Below, piece after piece: positions 56,756-64,000 of a stretch of DNA of 64,000 nucleotides. Within the stretch, counting starts at the first letter, position 1, and each line of letters starts with the position of its first letter. The stretch is taken from contig OZ244571.1 of NCBI GenBank assembly GCA_965217825.1, positions 4,030,001 through 4,094,000 of the forward strand, in the 5' to 3' direction. The notes below the pieces were generated by a model that saw only the letters and a program-made list of their open reading frames with translations, was not told the DNA's origin and ran no database searches. Source of the stretch: VXNE01 sp965217825 (lineage in GTDB: Bacteria > Pseudomonadota > Gammaproteobacteria > Pseudomonadales > Azotimanducaceae). The translations under genes were made by a program, and so were the position numbers.

Positions 56756-57793
56756 ATGAAGAAAGCCATTGCGCTCATCTCCGGCGGACTTGACTCCATG
56801 TTGGCGGCAAAGGTCATCCAGGAGCAAGGCGTACATGTCGAGGGGCTGAATTTCTACACCGGCTTCTGCGTGGAGGGCCACACCCACGCCATCCGCGAGA
56901 AACGCCGCGCCAAGCCGCGCCGGAACAACGCGCTGTGGGTGGCGGAGCAACTCGGTATCAAGCTGCACATCATCGATGTGTCCGCGGAATACAAGGACAT
57001 CGTGATCAACCCGAAGTACGGCTACGGCCAGAACCTGAACCCGTGCCTCGATTGCAAGATCTTCATGGTCGACAAGGCACGCGCATGGGGCTTTAGCGAC
57101 CGGGGTTTCGATTTCGTCATTACCGGCGAGGTGATCGGCCAGCGCCCCAAGTCGCAGCGCAAGGAAACCATGCCGCTCATCGCGCGCGAATCCGGCACCG
57201 ACGATCTCCTGCTGCGACCGCTGTGCGCGAAGAACCTCACGCCCACGAGACCGGAACGGGAAGGCTGGGTGGACCGCGCCGCGCTGTACGGCTTCCATGG
57301 CCGCAACCGGAAACCCCAGATGGCGTTGGCGGAATCGTTCGGATTTTCGGACTACGCGCAACCCGCCGGCGGCTGCTGCTTCCTGACGGACGCCCAATAC
57401 GCGTCCAAGTTGCAGGACCTGTGGGACGCCCGAGGCGCGCGCGACTACGAACTTGACGACATCATGATGCTGAAGGTGGGACGCCACATCCGGCCCGCGA
57501 GCCACTACAAGCTCATTGTGGGGCGCGAAGAAGGCGAGAACCGGTTTCTCGAAGGCTATCGCAAACGCTTCCTCCATCTGCGGACTACCGTGTTCCCCGG
57601 ACCGCTGGCCCTTATCGATGGCGCACCGCAACCCGGCGACGTGACGCTCGCCGCGCGCATACTGGCGCGCTATAGCCAGGGCCGTACAGCGCCGCGCGTC
57701 GACGTAAGTGCCCACCACACCAACGGCGTGGTGGAAATGCTGAATGTCGAACCATTGCCGCCGACGGACTTGCCAGCATCCTGGCATGTATGA
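56756..57793 (+). CDS. PP-loop tRNA thiouridylase-like protein (non-rhodanese ThiI/TtuI type)
   Basis: A 345-residue PP-loop ATPase. The loop is SGGLDS at residues 9-14; Cys97 and Cys100 (NPCLDC) and Cys207/Cys208 (PAGGCC) form the three-cysteine set expected for an iron-sulphur cluster in tRNA thiolation enzymes that lack a rhodanese domain. The region ELDDIMMLKVGRHIRPASHYKLIVGREEGENRFLEGY matches the NFACT-R-like C-terminal domain. The protein would adenylate a tRNA uridine and insert sulphur; the exact position (s4U8 or other) is not decided. The stop overlaps the start of a TusA-family gene (ATGA), suggesting sulphur delivery by that partner. Confidence 0.85.
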   Translation: MKKAIALISGGLDSMLAAKVIQEQGVHVEGLNFYTGFCVEGHTHAIREKRRAKPRRNNALWVAEQLGIKLHIIDVSAEYKDIVINPKYGYGQNLNPCLDCKIFMVDKARAWGFSDRGFDFVITGEVIGQRPKSQRKETMPLIARESGTDDLLLRPLCAKNLTPTRPEREGWVDRAALYGFHGRNRKPQMALAESFGFSDYAQPAGGCCFLTDAQYASKLQDLWDARGARDYELDDIMMLKVGRHIRPASHYKLIVGREEGENRFLEGYRKRFLHLRTTVFPGPLALIDGAPQPGDVTLAARILARYSQGRTAPRVDVSAHHTNGVVEMLNVEPLPPTDLPASWHV

Positions 57794-58056
57794 CCACGCG
57801 GCAAACTGAGGCTTGCCCGGCGCAAGGTCACCGTCAACGACTGGACGCTCGCGGACTGCTGTGTCCCCTGCCCGTCATTCGCACCCAGGAGCGCGTCGAA
57901 AATCTCGCTCCGGGGACATTGCTGGACATCCTGGCGACCGACCCCGGCGTGCTGCAAGACATTCCCGCGTGGTGCCGCGTTCACGGCCATAGCCTGGTCG
58001 CGACTACGCGCGATCACGCGTGTATTCGCATCACAATCGAAGTGTGCGAGACTTGA
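57790..58056 (+). CDS. TusA-family sulphur carrier protein
   Basis: An 88-residue TusA/SirA-like protein: RLDARGLLCPLPVIRTQERVENLAPGTLLDILATDPGVLQDIPAWCRVHGHSLVATTRDHACIRITIEV. Cys25 in LCPLPV is the persulphide-carrying CPxP cysteine. It has about 17 extra N-terminal residues. Translational overlap with the PP-loop thiouridylase suggests it passes sulphur to that enzyme or a shared sulphur relay. Confidence 0.92.
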   Translation: MTTRQTEACPAQGHRQRLDARGLLCPLPVIRTQERVENLAPGTLLDILATDPGVLQDIPAWCRVHGHSLVATTRDHACIRITIEVCET

Positions 58057-58081
58057 ACCTGGACAAAACGGCGAGACGGGC

Positions 58082-58097
58082 GCACTAAGGTGGTGCA
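58082..58097 (+). promoter_or_regulatory. NtrC-type binding site upstream of glnA
   Basis: GCACTAAGGTGGTGCA: GCAC(C/T)A-N3-TGGTGCA, one base off the known NtrC consensus TGCACCA-N3-TGGTGCA. It lies 126 bp before the sigma-54 -24 element, the distance of an enhancer site. The same half-sites occur before ntrB. Confidence 0.75.
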
Positions 58098-58222
58098 TCA
58101 TGTCGTGGCGCGCACCACGACGGGCACCATCACGGACACCAGATGCGCCGCGAAGCGGCAATCGGCGAAGCGCGTGTGCCTGATTTGAGCGCGATCTGCT
58201 GCAAGGCAACGAAAACGCCGCA

Positions 58223-58238
58223 TGGCACTGATATTGCT
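58223..58238 (+). promoter_or_regulatory. Sigma-54 promoter of glnA
   Basis: TGGCACTGATATTGCT matches TGGCAC-N5-TTGCW perfectly, with GG at 58224-58225 and GC at 58236-58237. Transcription would begin near 58249. Confidence 0.88.
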
Positions 58239-58389
58239 TAACAGGTAGGGAACCAGCAGAAAGAGGTCGAGCTCCTTGAAGCCAGGTTCGCCGGCGGTGT
58301 GACGGCGCGGGAAACCGGCGCGCCGACCCAAGCAAGAAGCGAAGGCTTCGCCGAGTCAATCAATTGCAACCAACGGAGCGGAATCCGAA

Positions 58390-59802
58390 ATGTCGGAAAA
58401 TACGTTAAAACTGATTAGCGACAACGATGCCAAGTGGGTGGACCTGCGTTTTACCGACCCCAGGGGCAAGGAGCAACACACGACCCTCCCGGCGGGACGA
58501 CTGGACGCGGACGCTTTCGCGGACGGCATCATGTTCGATGGTTCGTCCATCTCTGGATGGAAGAGCATCAACGAATCGGACATGATGCTCATGCCCGACG
58601 ACACAACCCCCGTGGTCGATCCTTTCCGCGACGAAACGACAGTCAACCTGCGCTGCGACATCATCGAACCCACCACCATGCAGCCGTATGGGCGGGACCC
58701 GCGTTCGACCGCAAAGCTTGCCGAGCAGTACCTCATTTCCACCGGCATCGGCGACGAAGCCTACTTCGGTCCGGAAGCCGAATTCTTCGTCTTCGACGAT
58801 GTCCGCTGGAAGGTCGATATGTCCGGCTGCTCCTATGCGATATCCGCAGAGGAAGCGGCCTGGGAGTCCGACACCGAATTCGAGGGGGGCAACCTGGGCC
58901 ACCGGCCAGGGGTCAAGGGCGGATACTTTCCGGTGCCGCCGGTCGACTCCGGCGCAGACTTGCGCAACGCGATGTGCAGCGCCATGCAGGCCATGGGGAT
59001 CGAGATCGAGGTGCACCATCACGAGGTGGGGACCGCTGGCCAGGCCGAGATCGGCGCACGCTTCAACACGCTGGTGAAAAAAGCCGACGAACTGCAGATC
59101 TACAAGTACTGCGTGCACAACGTTGCGCAAGCCTACGGCAAAACAGCGACATTCATGCCGAAACCGCTGGTGGGCGACAACGCGAATGGCATGCATGTGC
59201 ACCAGTCCATCTCCAAGGGCGGCGAGAATGTCTTTTTCGGCGACGGCTATGCCGGCCTGTCTGAGGCGGCCCTCTACTACATCGGCGGCATCATGAAGCA
59301 CGCGCGGGCGTTCAACGCATTCACGAACTCGACCACCAACTCCTACAAGCGTTTGGTGCCCGGCTTCGAAGCGCCCACATTGCTCGCCTATTCAGCGCGC
59401 AACCGTTCCGCTGGCGTCCGCATTCCCTACGTACAAGGGGGCAACCCCCGAGGATATCGCACGGAGGTCCGCTTCCCGGACGGCGCCGGCAATCCGTATC
59501 TGACGTTCGCGGCCATGCTGATGGCGGGCATCGATGGCATCCAGAACAAGATTCACCCGGGTGACCCGTTTGACAAGGATCTCTACGATCTGGCCCCGGA
59601 GGAACTCGAAGGCGTCCCGACCGTGTGCGCCTCGTTGGAAGAAGCGATCACAGCGCTTGATGCCGATCGCGGATTTCTGACAGCCGGCGGCGTCTTCAGC
59701 GACGACCAGATAGACGGCTACATCGCCCTGAAACAGGAAGAAGTGGAAGTGCTGCGCATGACCACGCACCCGGTCGAGTTCCAACTGTATTACTCCGTCT
59801 AG
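58390..59802 (+). CDS. glnA: Glutamine synthetase, type I
   Basis: A 470-residue GSI-beta dodecamer subunit that makes glutamine from glutamate and ammonia. Motifs: MFDGSSISGWKSINESDMMLMPD (first metal region), PEAEFFVFDD, GQAEIGARFNTLVKKADELQIYKY, PKPLVGDNANGMHVHQSI, and NRSAGVRIPYVQGGNPRGYRTEVRFPDGAGNPY. The adenylylation site Tyr lies in DKDLYDLAPEEL, so activity control by GlnE is likely. Driven by a sigma-54/NtrC promoter. ntrB and ntrC follow downstream. Confidence 0.98.
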   Translation: MSENTLKLISDNDAKWVDLRFTDPRGKEQHTTLPAGRLDADAFADGIMFDGSSISGWKSINESDMMLMPDDTTPVVDPFRDETTVNLRCDIIEPTTMQPYGRDPRSTAKLAEQYLISTGIGDEAYFGPEAEFFVFDDVRWKVDMSGCSYAISAEEAAWESDTEFEGGNLGHRPGVKGGYFPVPPVDSGADLRNAMCSAMQAMGIEIEVHHHEVGTAGQAEIGARFNTLVKKADELQIYKYCVHNVAQAYGKTATFMPKPLVGDNANGMHVHQSISKGGENVFFGDGYAGLSEAALYYIGGIMKHARAFNAFTNSTTNSYKRLVPGFEAPTLLAYSARNRSAGVRIPYVQGGNPRGYRTEVRFPDGAGNPYLTFAAMLMAGIDGIQNKIHPGDPFDKDLYDLAPEELEGVPTVCASLEEAITALDADRGFLTAGGVFSDDQIDGYIALKQEEVEVLRMTTHPVEFQLYYSV

Positions 59803-59822
59803 CCCAACGCCCTGAGTGAACT

Positions 59823-59849
59823 GCGATGGCGGCACGATGCCGTCATCGC
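59823..59849 (+). terminator. Hairpin after glnA
   Basis: GCGATGGCGGCA (59823-59834) pairs with TGCCGTCATCGC (59838-59849) around CGA, with one mismatch. No long T-run follows, so termination may be partial. Confidence 0.45.
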
Positions 59850-59984
59850 GGTTTGCGTCAAGCGGGGCGGGTGAATATCTCGCACATTGAATGTGCGCAG
59901 TCCTACGCCGCGCGGCGAGGGTAACTGTCGCGCCGCCACGGCGTTTCGAGGCAGACTGCCTATCCAATGACAGTGCCTCTCCGC

Positions 59985-60566
59985 ATGCAGATTCCACGTC
60001 GGCGACGGTCCCCGATGATGTCGAGTTGCATGTTTGGCGCGATTTTGGCGCTGACGCCCGGGACATTGGCGAGCGCTGAAACGACGATCTACCGGCATGC
60101 GGATGCGCAGGGCATCACCGTGTTCGTCGACCGACCCGGCACTGACCGGCATGCGGTTGAACTTCCCGCCGTCAACACCTACGCCCCGATCAAACCGAAG
60201 CCACCGGCCGCCGCCGCTACCCGAGAGGACGCGGCGGCGAACTACCAATCCCTTCTCATCACCGTCCCGGGCAAGGGCGAGACGATTCGCCGCAACGGCG
60301 GCAACGTGCGCGTAACGGGTCGGGTCGAACCCGGCCTGCGCACGGACCACAGTGCGGTGCTAATCCTGGATGGCTCTGTCGCAAGAGGGACGCGCCATGC
60401 CCGCTCCTCCGCTGAACGCCGCGGCGACATCGATTTCACGCTCGCGGGTGTCGCACGAGGCCCCCACACGTTGCGCATCGCCATCATGGACCAGGAGAAC
60501 AACATTCTGATCCAAAGCGCCCCAGTCGGTTTTCACCTGCTACGCGCCACCGCAGGACTCCCATAG
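59985..60566 (+). CDS. DUF4124-domain exported protein
   Basis: About 193 residues. The N-terminus (MQIPRRRRSPMMSSCMFGAILALTPGTLASA) is a basic, then hydrophobic signal peptide with an ALA-type site; ATG 60018 (MMSSCMF) is another possible start. Residues 32-70 (ETTIYRHADAQGITVFVDRPGTDRHAVELPAVNTYAP) are the DUF4124 domain, which reads like 'YRxxDAxGxxxFxDxP'. The rest folds as a beta-sandwich-like Ig domain (TVPGKGETIRRNGGNVRVTGRVEPGLRTDHSAVLILDG). Its role is unknown. The position between glnA and ntrB is common in gammaproteobacteria. Confidence 0.85.
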   Translation: MQIPRRRRSPMMSSCMFGAILALTPGTLASAETTIYRHADAQGITVFVDRPGTDRHAVELPAVNTYAPIKPKPPAAAATREDAAANYQSLLITVPGKGETIRRNGGNVRVTGRVEPGLRTDHSAVLILDGSVARGTRHARSSAERRGDIDFTLAGVARGPHTLRIAIMDQENNILIQSAPVGFHLLRATAGLP

Positions 60567-60598
60567 TAACGAGGGAAATTTGACGCCACCCGGGTAAC

Positions 60599-60614
60599 GC
60601 ACTATTTTGGTGCA
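60599..60614 (+). promoter_or_regulatory. NtrC-type binding site upstream of ntrB
   Basis: GCACTATTTTGGTGCA: GCACTA-N3-TGGTGCA, same half-sites as the glnA site at 58082. It is 40 bp before the -24 element of the candidate sigma-54 promoter. Confidence 0.7.
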
Positions 60615-60653
60615 CACATTTCTCAACTTGTTGCGCGGCACCGGGAAAATCCC

Positions 60654-60670
60654 AGGCAATTGCAGTGCTT
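60654..60670 (+). promoter_or_regulatory. Candidate sigma-54 promoter of ntrBC
   Basis: AGGCAATTGCAGTGCTT contains GG (60655-60656) and GC (60667-60668) with the required 10 bp between, but TGGCAC and TTGC are each imperfect. Start of transcription near 60680, 70 bp before the ntrB ATG. Confidence 0.5.
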
Positions 60671-60749
60671 GCAACCACGAAAGCAAGTGGACCGATTTTT
60701 GCAACGTTATTTTCAGTTTGGCTTTTGGGGGCAACAACGACGCGGCGCA

Positions 60750-61805
60750 ATGATGGCCCAGGCCCCCGAGATACTCGATCAACTCGCGACCGCCGTGGTT
60801 GTCCTGGACAACACCCTGCGCGTCGGCTACCTCAACCAGGCGGCGGAATCTCTCTTCGGCAAGTCCTCCCAGCGTATCGTTGGCAAGGAGGTGCGCCAGC
60901 TATTTGTCGATCCGGCCGAGCGGGCATCGGCGCTCAGAAACACGCTTGAGACCGGCCAGCCATACACCAAGCGCCGCGCCGTCTTGACGAGCAACGGCCG
61001 CGGCGACTTGCGAGCGGACTATTCCGTTGAACTGCTCGGCAACGGCGAGCTCCTGATCGAGATCGAACCGCTCGACCGCTTCCTGCGGATCAATCGAGGC
61101 GACCAGCACCTCGCGCTGCAGGAAACGACACGCGAACTGGTGCGCGGTCTTGCGCACGAGATCAAGAATCCCCTCGGAGGTATACGCGGCGCAGCGCAGC
61201 TACTCGAAAGAGAGCTGACAAACGGAAGCCAGCGGGAATACACCAAAGTCATCATCGAAGAAGCCGATCGCCTCAGAAACCTGGTCGACCGCATGCTGGG
61301 CTCCAACGAACGGCCGAGATTCGAACAGGTCAATATCCATCGCGTCCTCGAGCGCGTGGTTCAACTCATCGAAGCCGAGTGCCCGGACCGTATTGCTTTC
61401 GTGCGCGACTACGACCTCGGCCTGCCTGAAATCGAGAGCGATCCCGGCAAGCTGATACAGGCAATCCTGAACATCGCGCGCAATGCCGAGGAGGCGTTGA
61501 TCGACACGCCGAATCCGCGCATCAGCCTGTCGACCCGCGCCGTGCGCCAATTCACCATCGGACGCCACCGGCATCGCGTCGTAGTCAAGGTTGAGATTGT
61601 CGACAACGGCCCGGGGATCCCGGCAGACATTGCCGACCGTATCTTCTACCCCATGATCAGCGGCCGGCCGGATGGAACCGGGCTTGGTCTCTCCATCACT
61701 CAGAACATCGTCGGCCAACACAACGGCGTGATGGAATGCGACAGCGCGCCCGGAAAAACGGCATTCGCACTTTTCATTCCCCTGGAGCAGCCCAACAGTG
61801 ACTGA
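60750..61805 (+). CDS. ntrB: Nitrogen regulation sensor kinase NtrB (GlnL)
   Basis: A 351-residue cytoplasmic histidine kinase. Residues 1-115 form a PAS domain (ILDQLATAVVVLDNTLRVGYLNQAAESLFGKSSQRIVGKEV); the H-box is ELVRGLAHEIKNPLGGIRGAAQLLE with the phosphorylated His; N- and G-boxes are LIQAILNIARNAEEAL and IVDNGPGIPADIADRIFYPMISGRPDGTGLGLSI. PII protein controls it according to nitrogen status. ATG 60750 (first of two) is chosen because the PAS domain starts there; upstream codons hold the promoter. It overlaps ntrC by 8 bp. Confidence 0.95.
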   Translation: MMAQAPEILDQLATAVVVLDNTLRVGYLNQAAESLFGKSSQRIVGKEVRQLFVDPAERASALRNTLETGQPYTKRRAVLTSNGRGDLRADYSVELLGNGELLIEIEPLDRFLRINRGDQHLALQETTRELVRGLAHEIKNPLGGIRGAAQLLERELTNGSQREYTKVIIEEADRLRNLVDRMLGSNERPRFEQVNIHRVLERVVQLIEAECPDRIAFVRDYDLGLPEIESDPGKLIQAILNIARNAEEALIDTPNPRISLSTRAVRQFTIGRHRHRVVVKVEIVDNGPGIPADIADRIFYPMISGRPDGTGLGLSITQNIVGQHNGVMECDSAPGKTAFALFIPLEQPNSD

Positions 61806-63207
61806 AGCACCCGATGCCAATATCTGGGTCGTAGACGACGACAGGTCGATCCGGTGGGTGCTGGAGCGCGCGCTCGAGCAGGCCGGCTTCAAGACCAGGT
61901 CCTTCGCACGGGGCGACGCCGTGCTGCAACAAATCCAGACCGCGCAGCCCGACGCCATCGTCAGCGACATTCGCATGCCCGGAGCGGACGGTTTCGAGCT
62001 CCTCGCCTCGATGAAGGAATCGCATCCCACGGTGCCGATCATCATCATGACCGCGCACTCGGACCTCGAGGTGGCCGTCAGTTCCTACCAGGGCGGAGCA
62101 TTCGAATACCTGCCCAAGCCCTTCGACGTCGACGATGCGGTCGCCACCGTACGTCGCGCCGTGGCACACCACCGTGGGGTTGAAGTCACAAAGCCCCCGG
62201 CCGAGGAAAGCCCCGCAGCGGAAATCATCGGCCAGGCGCCAGCCATGCAGGAAGTATTTCGCGCCATAGGTCGCCTGGCGCAGTCGAATATCACGGTACT
62301 GATCCAGGGGGAGTCCGGCACCGGCAAGGAACTCGTGGCGCGGGCGCTGCATCGCCACAGCCCGCGCTCAAGCGGGCAGATGGTCGCCTTGAACATGGCG
62401 GCGATACCCAAGGATCTTATCGAGTCCGACCTCTTCGGCCACGAGAGAGGGGCTTTCACCGGCGCGAACTCGCAACGCCTGGGCCGGTTTGAACAGGCGG
62501 ACCGCGGCACGCTGTTTCTCGACGAAATAGGAGACATGCCGCCGGATACGCAGACGCGCCTGCTGCGGGTGCTGGCGGACGGGGAGTTCTATCGCGTCGG
62601 CGGTCGATCAACCATCAAGGTGGACGTGCGCATCATCGCGGCCACGCACCAGAATCTGGAGCAACTCGTACGCGACGGTATCTTTCGCGAAGACCTCTAC
62701 CATCGATTGAACGTCATCCGCATCCATCTGCCGCGACTGATCGAACGATCGCAAGACATCCCGATCCTCGCGCGGCACTTCCTGCAAGCCGCCGCGAACG
62801 AACTTGGCGGAGAACCGAAGCAACTCCGGCCGGAAACCGAGGCGCACCTCATGACGCTGGAGTGGCCCGGCAACGTGCGCCAACTCGAAAACACCTGCCG
62901 CTGGCTTACCGTCATGGCCGCGGGTCGGGAGATCCTCATCGACGATCTGCCGCCCGAACTTACAAGCGGCAGCGGGTCGGCGGCGGTCGCCAGCGACTGG
63001 CAAGCCGGGCTGCGCGCCTGGGCCCAGGGAGAACTGGCCACGGGAACAAAGGGTATTCTGTCGAAGGCGCAACCGGAACTGGAGCATATCCTGATCCAGG
63101 CAGCCCTCGAATACACCGGGGGACGCAAGCGCGACGCCGCCGAACTGTTGGGCTGGGGCCGCAATACGCTGACGCGAAAGCTTGCGGAATCGGCGCGGAG
63201 ATCCTGA
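61798..63207 (+). CDS. ntrC: Nitrogen regulation response regulator NtrC (GlnG)
   Basis: A 469-residue sigma-54 activator. The receiver domain (about 1-120) has VVDDD, the phosphorylated Asp in IVSDIRMPGADGFELL and the Lys in YLPKPFD; the AAA+ domain has Walker A GESGTGKELVARALH, the sigma-54 contact loop GAFTGA, Walker B TLFLDEIGDM and the arginine region REDLYHRLNVIRIHLP; the C-terminal FIS-type HTH is ILIQAALEYTGGRKRDAAELLGWGRNTLTRKLAE. GTG 61798 overlaps ntrB. It would activate the glnA and ntrB promoters found here. Confidence 0.97.
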   Translation: MTEAPDANIWVVDDDRSIRWVLERALEQAGFKTRSFARGDAVLQQIQTAQPDAIVSDIRMPGADGFELLASMKESHPTVPIIIMTAHSDLEVAVSSYQGGAFEYLPKPFDVDDAVATVRRAVAHHRGVEVTKPPAEESPAAEIIGQAPAMQEVFRAIGRLAQSNITVLIQGESGTGKELVARALHRHSPRSSGQMVALNMAAIPKDLIESDLFGHERGAFTGANSQRLGRFEQADRGTLFLDEIGDMPPDTQTRLLRVLADGEFYRVGGRSTIKVDVRIIAATHQNLEQLVRDGIFREDLYHRLNVIRIHLPRLIERSQDIPILARHFLQAAANELGGEPKQLRPETEAHLMTLEWPGNVRQLENTCRWLTVMAAGREILIDDLPPELTSGSGSAAVASDWQAGLRAWAQGELATGTKGILSKAQPELEHILIQAALEYTGGRKRDAAELLGWGRNTLTRKLAESARRS

Positions 63208-63294
63208 CCCACCAGCCGCCGTGATGACGACGCGTTGCGCTAGCCCCAGAAGTACAATCTCCTCAAGCGGCGCTCGCGTCAACCTAGTGTCTCG

Positions 63295-64000
63295 TCATAT
63301 ATCAAATGTCGGATAGAGACGCTTCAATTTGACGCGTGCGTCGTCCGTGGTGAACTGCCAATTCACCTTGGCCCGGAGGCGGTCGCGTGCGGCTTGCCAA
63401 GCGGCGACCTCGCTGCGCAGGATGTCGATGCGATCGATGCGTCGGTTCAGGCATTGGCGGATCATGACGTTGAGCTCGACCTCGGCGACGTTCAGCCAAC
63501 TGCCGTGCTTCGGGGTGAAGAGGAACTCGAAGCGATCCCACAGGGCCTTGGCCCGCGCCGGCGGGAAGGCTTCGTAGAATGCGCCCGGGCGGTGGGTGTT
63601 CAAATTGTCCATCACCAAGGTGATTTTTTTGGCGTCGGGGTACCGTGCGGCAATGTCAGCGAGGAAGTGCGCCCAGTCGATCTTGGTCTTGCGCTCGGTC
63701 ACCCGGGTCATGCGCTTGCCGGCCAAGGGCTCCGTGGCCATGAATACGTTGCAGGTTCCGCAGCGCCGGTACTCGTAATCGTGGCGGGCTGGCCGGCCCG
63801 GTTCGGCGGGGACCGGCACGCGCGTCTCGCGGATCAACTGGCGCGGCGTCTCGTCCATGCAAACCACGGGAAAGGCCTTGTCGTACGGACGCCGGTACAC
63901 GTCGAGGACCTGCTCCATGGCCGCCGCGAAGTCCGCGTTGCGTTGCGGCGGGATCACCCATCCGACCCGACGCCAAGGCTTGATCTCGTTTTTTTTAGAA
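63295..64000 (-). CDS. IS630-family transposase, 5' end outside the window
   Basis: The frame is open to the right edge (KKNEIKPWRRVGWVIPPQRNADFAAAMEQVLDVYRRPYDKAFPVVCMDETPRQLIRETRVPVP). The DDE triad is visible as VCMDETPRQL, ITLVMDNLNTHRPG and PKHGSWLNVAEVELNVM. Only the C-terminal about 235 residues are seen, so it is partial only by window limit and shows no frameshift. A terminal region TGTCTCGTCATATATC at 63285-63300 just after the stop may include the element's end. It lies downstream of ntrC, convergent. Confidence 0.92.
   Translation of the reverse strand, partial: SKKNEIKPWRRVGWVIPPQRNADFAAAMEQVLDVYRRPYDKAFPVVCMDETPRQLIRETRVPVPAEPGRPARHDYEYRRCGTCNVFMATEPLAGKRMTRVTERKTKIDWAHFLADIAARYPDAKKITLVMDNLNTHRPGAFYEAFPPARAKALWDRFEFLFTPKHGSWLNVAEVELNVMIRQCLNRRIDRIDILRSEVAAWQAARDRLRAKVNWQFTTDDARVKLKRLYPTFDI

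Larger units (their letters stand above)
58057..58389. other. glnA upstream regulatory region (333 bp)
   Basis: No gene is recognised. The region carries an NtrC-type site and a sigma-54 promoter, listed separately, and leaves a leader of about 140 bases before the glnA start, longer than usual. Between 58098 and 58127 a weaker GCACCA-N3-type half-site set occurs. Confidence 0.7.

Overview
The window comes from the chromosome of a high-GC gammaproteobacterium. The evidence is gene order: smc-zipA-ligA; ybbA-ybbP divergent from tesA; a complete cytochrome c maturation set ccmABCDEFGHI; hslV-hslU-DUF971-ubiE-ubiB-tatABC; and glnA-(DUF4124 protein)-ntrB-ntrC. The cell should be a respiring, ubiquinone-using organism with covalently attached haem in periplasmic cytochromes. 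I cannot name a genus. No tRNA, rRNA or CRISPR array was seen.

Layout. 1-6.1 kb: small-molecule metabolism (serine hydrolase fragment, nitroreductase, acyl-CoA synthetase, a MerR-type regulator flanked by TGTACA sites, alpha/beta hydrolase, MaoC-like protein). 6.2-22 kb: nucleoside hydrolase, uvrB, SDR protein, MATE exporter, a frameshifted dinG, a lytic transglycosylase lipoprotein, ligA, zipA, smc. 22-29.5 kb: the ccm operon on the minus strand, held together by ATGA/GTGA overlaps. 29.6-34.7 kb: ybbP, ybbA, tesA, a BolA protein and an MNT/HepT toxin-antitoxin pair. 34.7-42.5 kb: an accessory island of short repeats invaded by IS3, IS1182 and IS1634 elements, with a REP-associated-type (RAYT/Y1) transposase in the middle, bracketed by two copies of the hepT 3' end. 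42.6-51.9 kb: priA, a SPOR protein, hslVU, ubiE, ubiB, tatABC. 52-55.7 kb: second copies of the IS1182 and IS1634 elements. 55.7-63.2 kb: a decayed ADP-ribosylglycohydrolase tail, dtd, a thiouridylase/TusA pair, and the nitrogen-control block. A partial IS630 transposase runs off the right edge.

The most unusual content is repetitive DNA. (1) A short interspersed repeat, core TGG(G/C/A)TGTCCC on one strand and GGGACA(C/G/T)CCA on the other, sits in at least seven clusters, mostly intergenic, but one cluster is inside priA and adds about 70 residues in frame. A RAYT-type transposase lies in the densest part of this family. (2) A palindromic element, core GCGAGGGGT..CCCCTCGC, is inserted in frame in the 5' end of ligA and the 3' end of ccmF, up to the ccmF/ccmG stop-start overlap. 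(3) A 110-bp cassette fills two unrelated intergenic gaps (ligA/transglycosylase and ccmB/ccmC), supplying the stop codon of the upstream gene and the start region of the downstream gene at the same spacing. Together they indicate a genome in which small repeats are actively placed in and between core genes.

The nitrogen block is also well supported: glnA and ntrB each have a GCACTA-N3-TGGTGCA NtrC-type site and a GG-N10-GC sigma-54 promoter, so NtrC probably controls both its target and its own operon.
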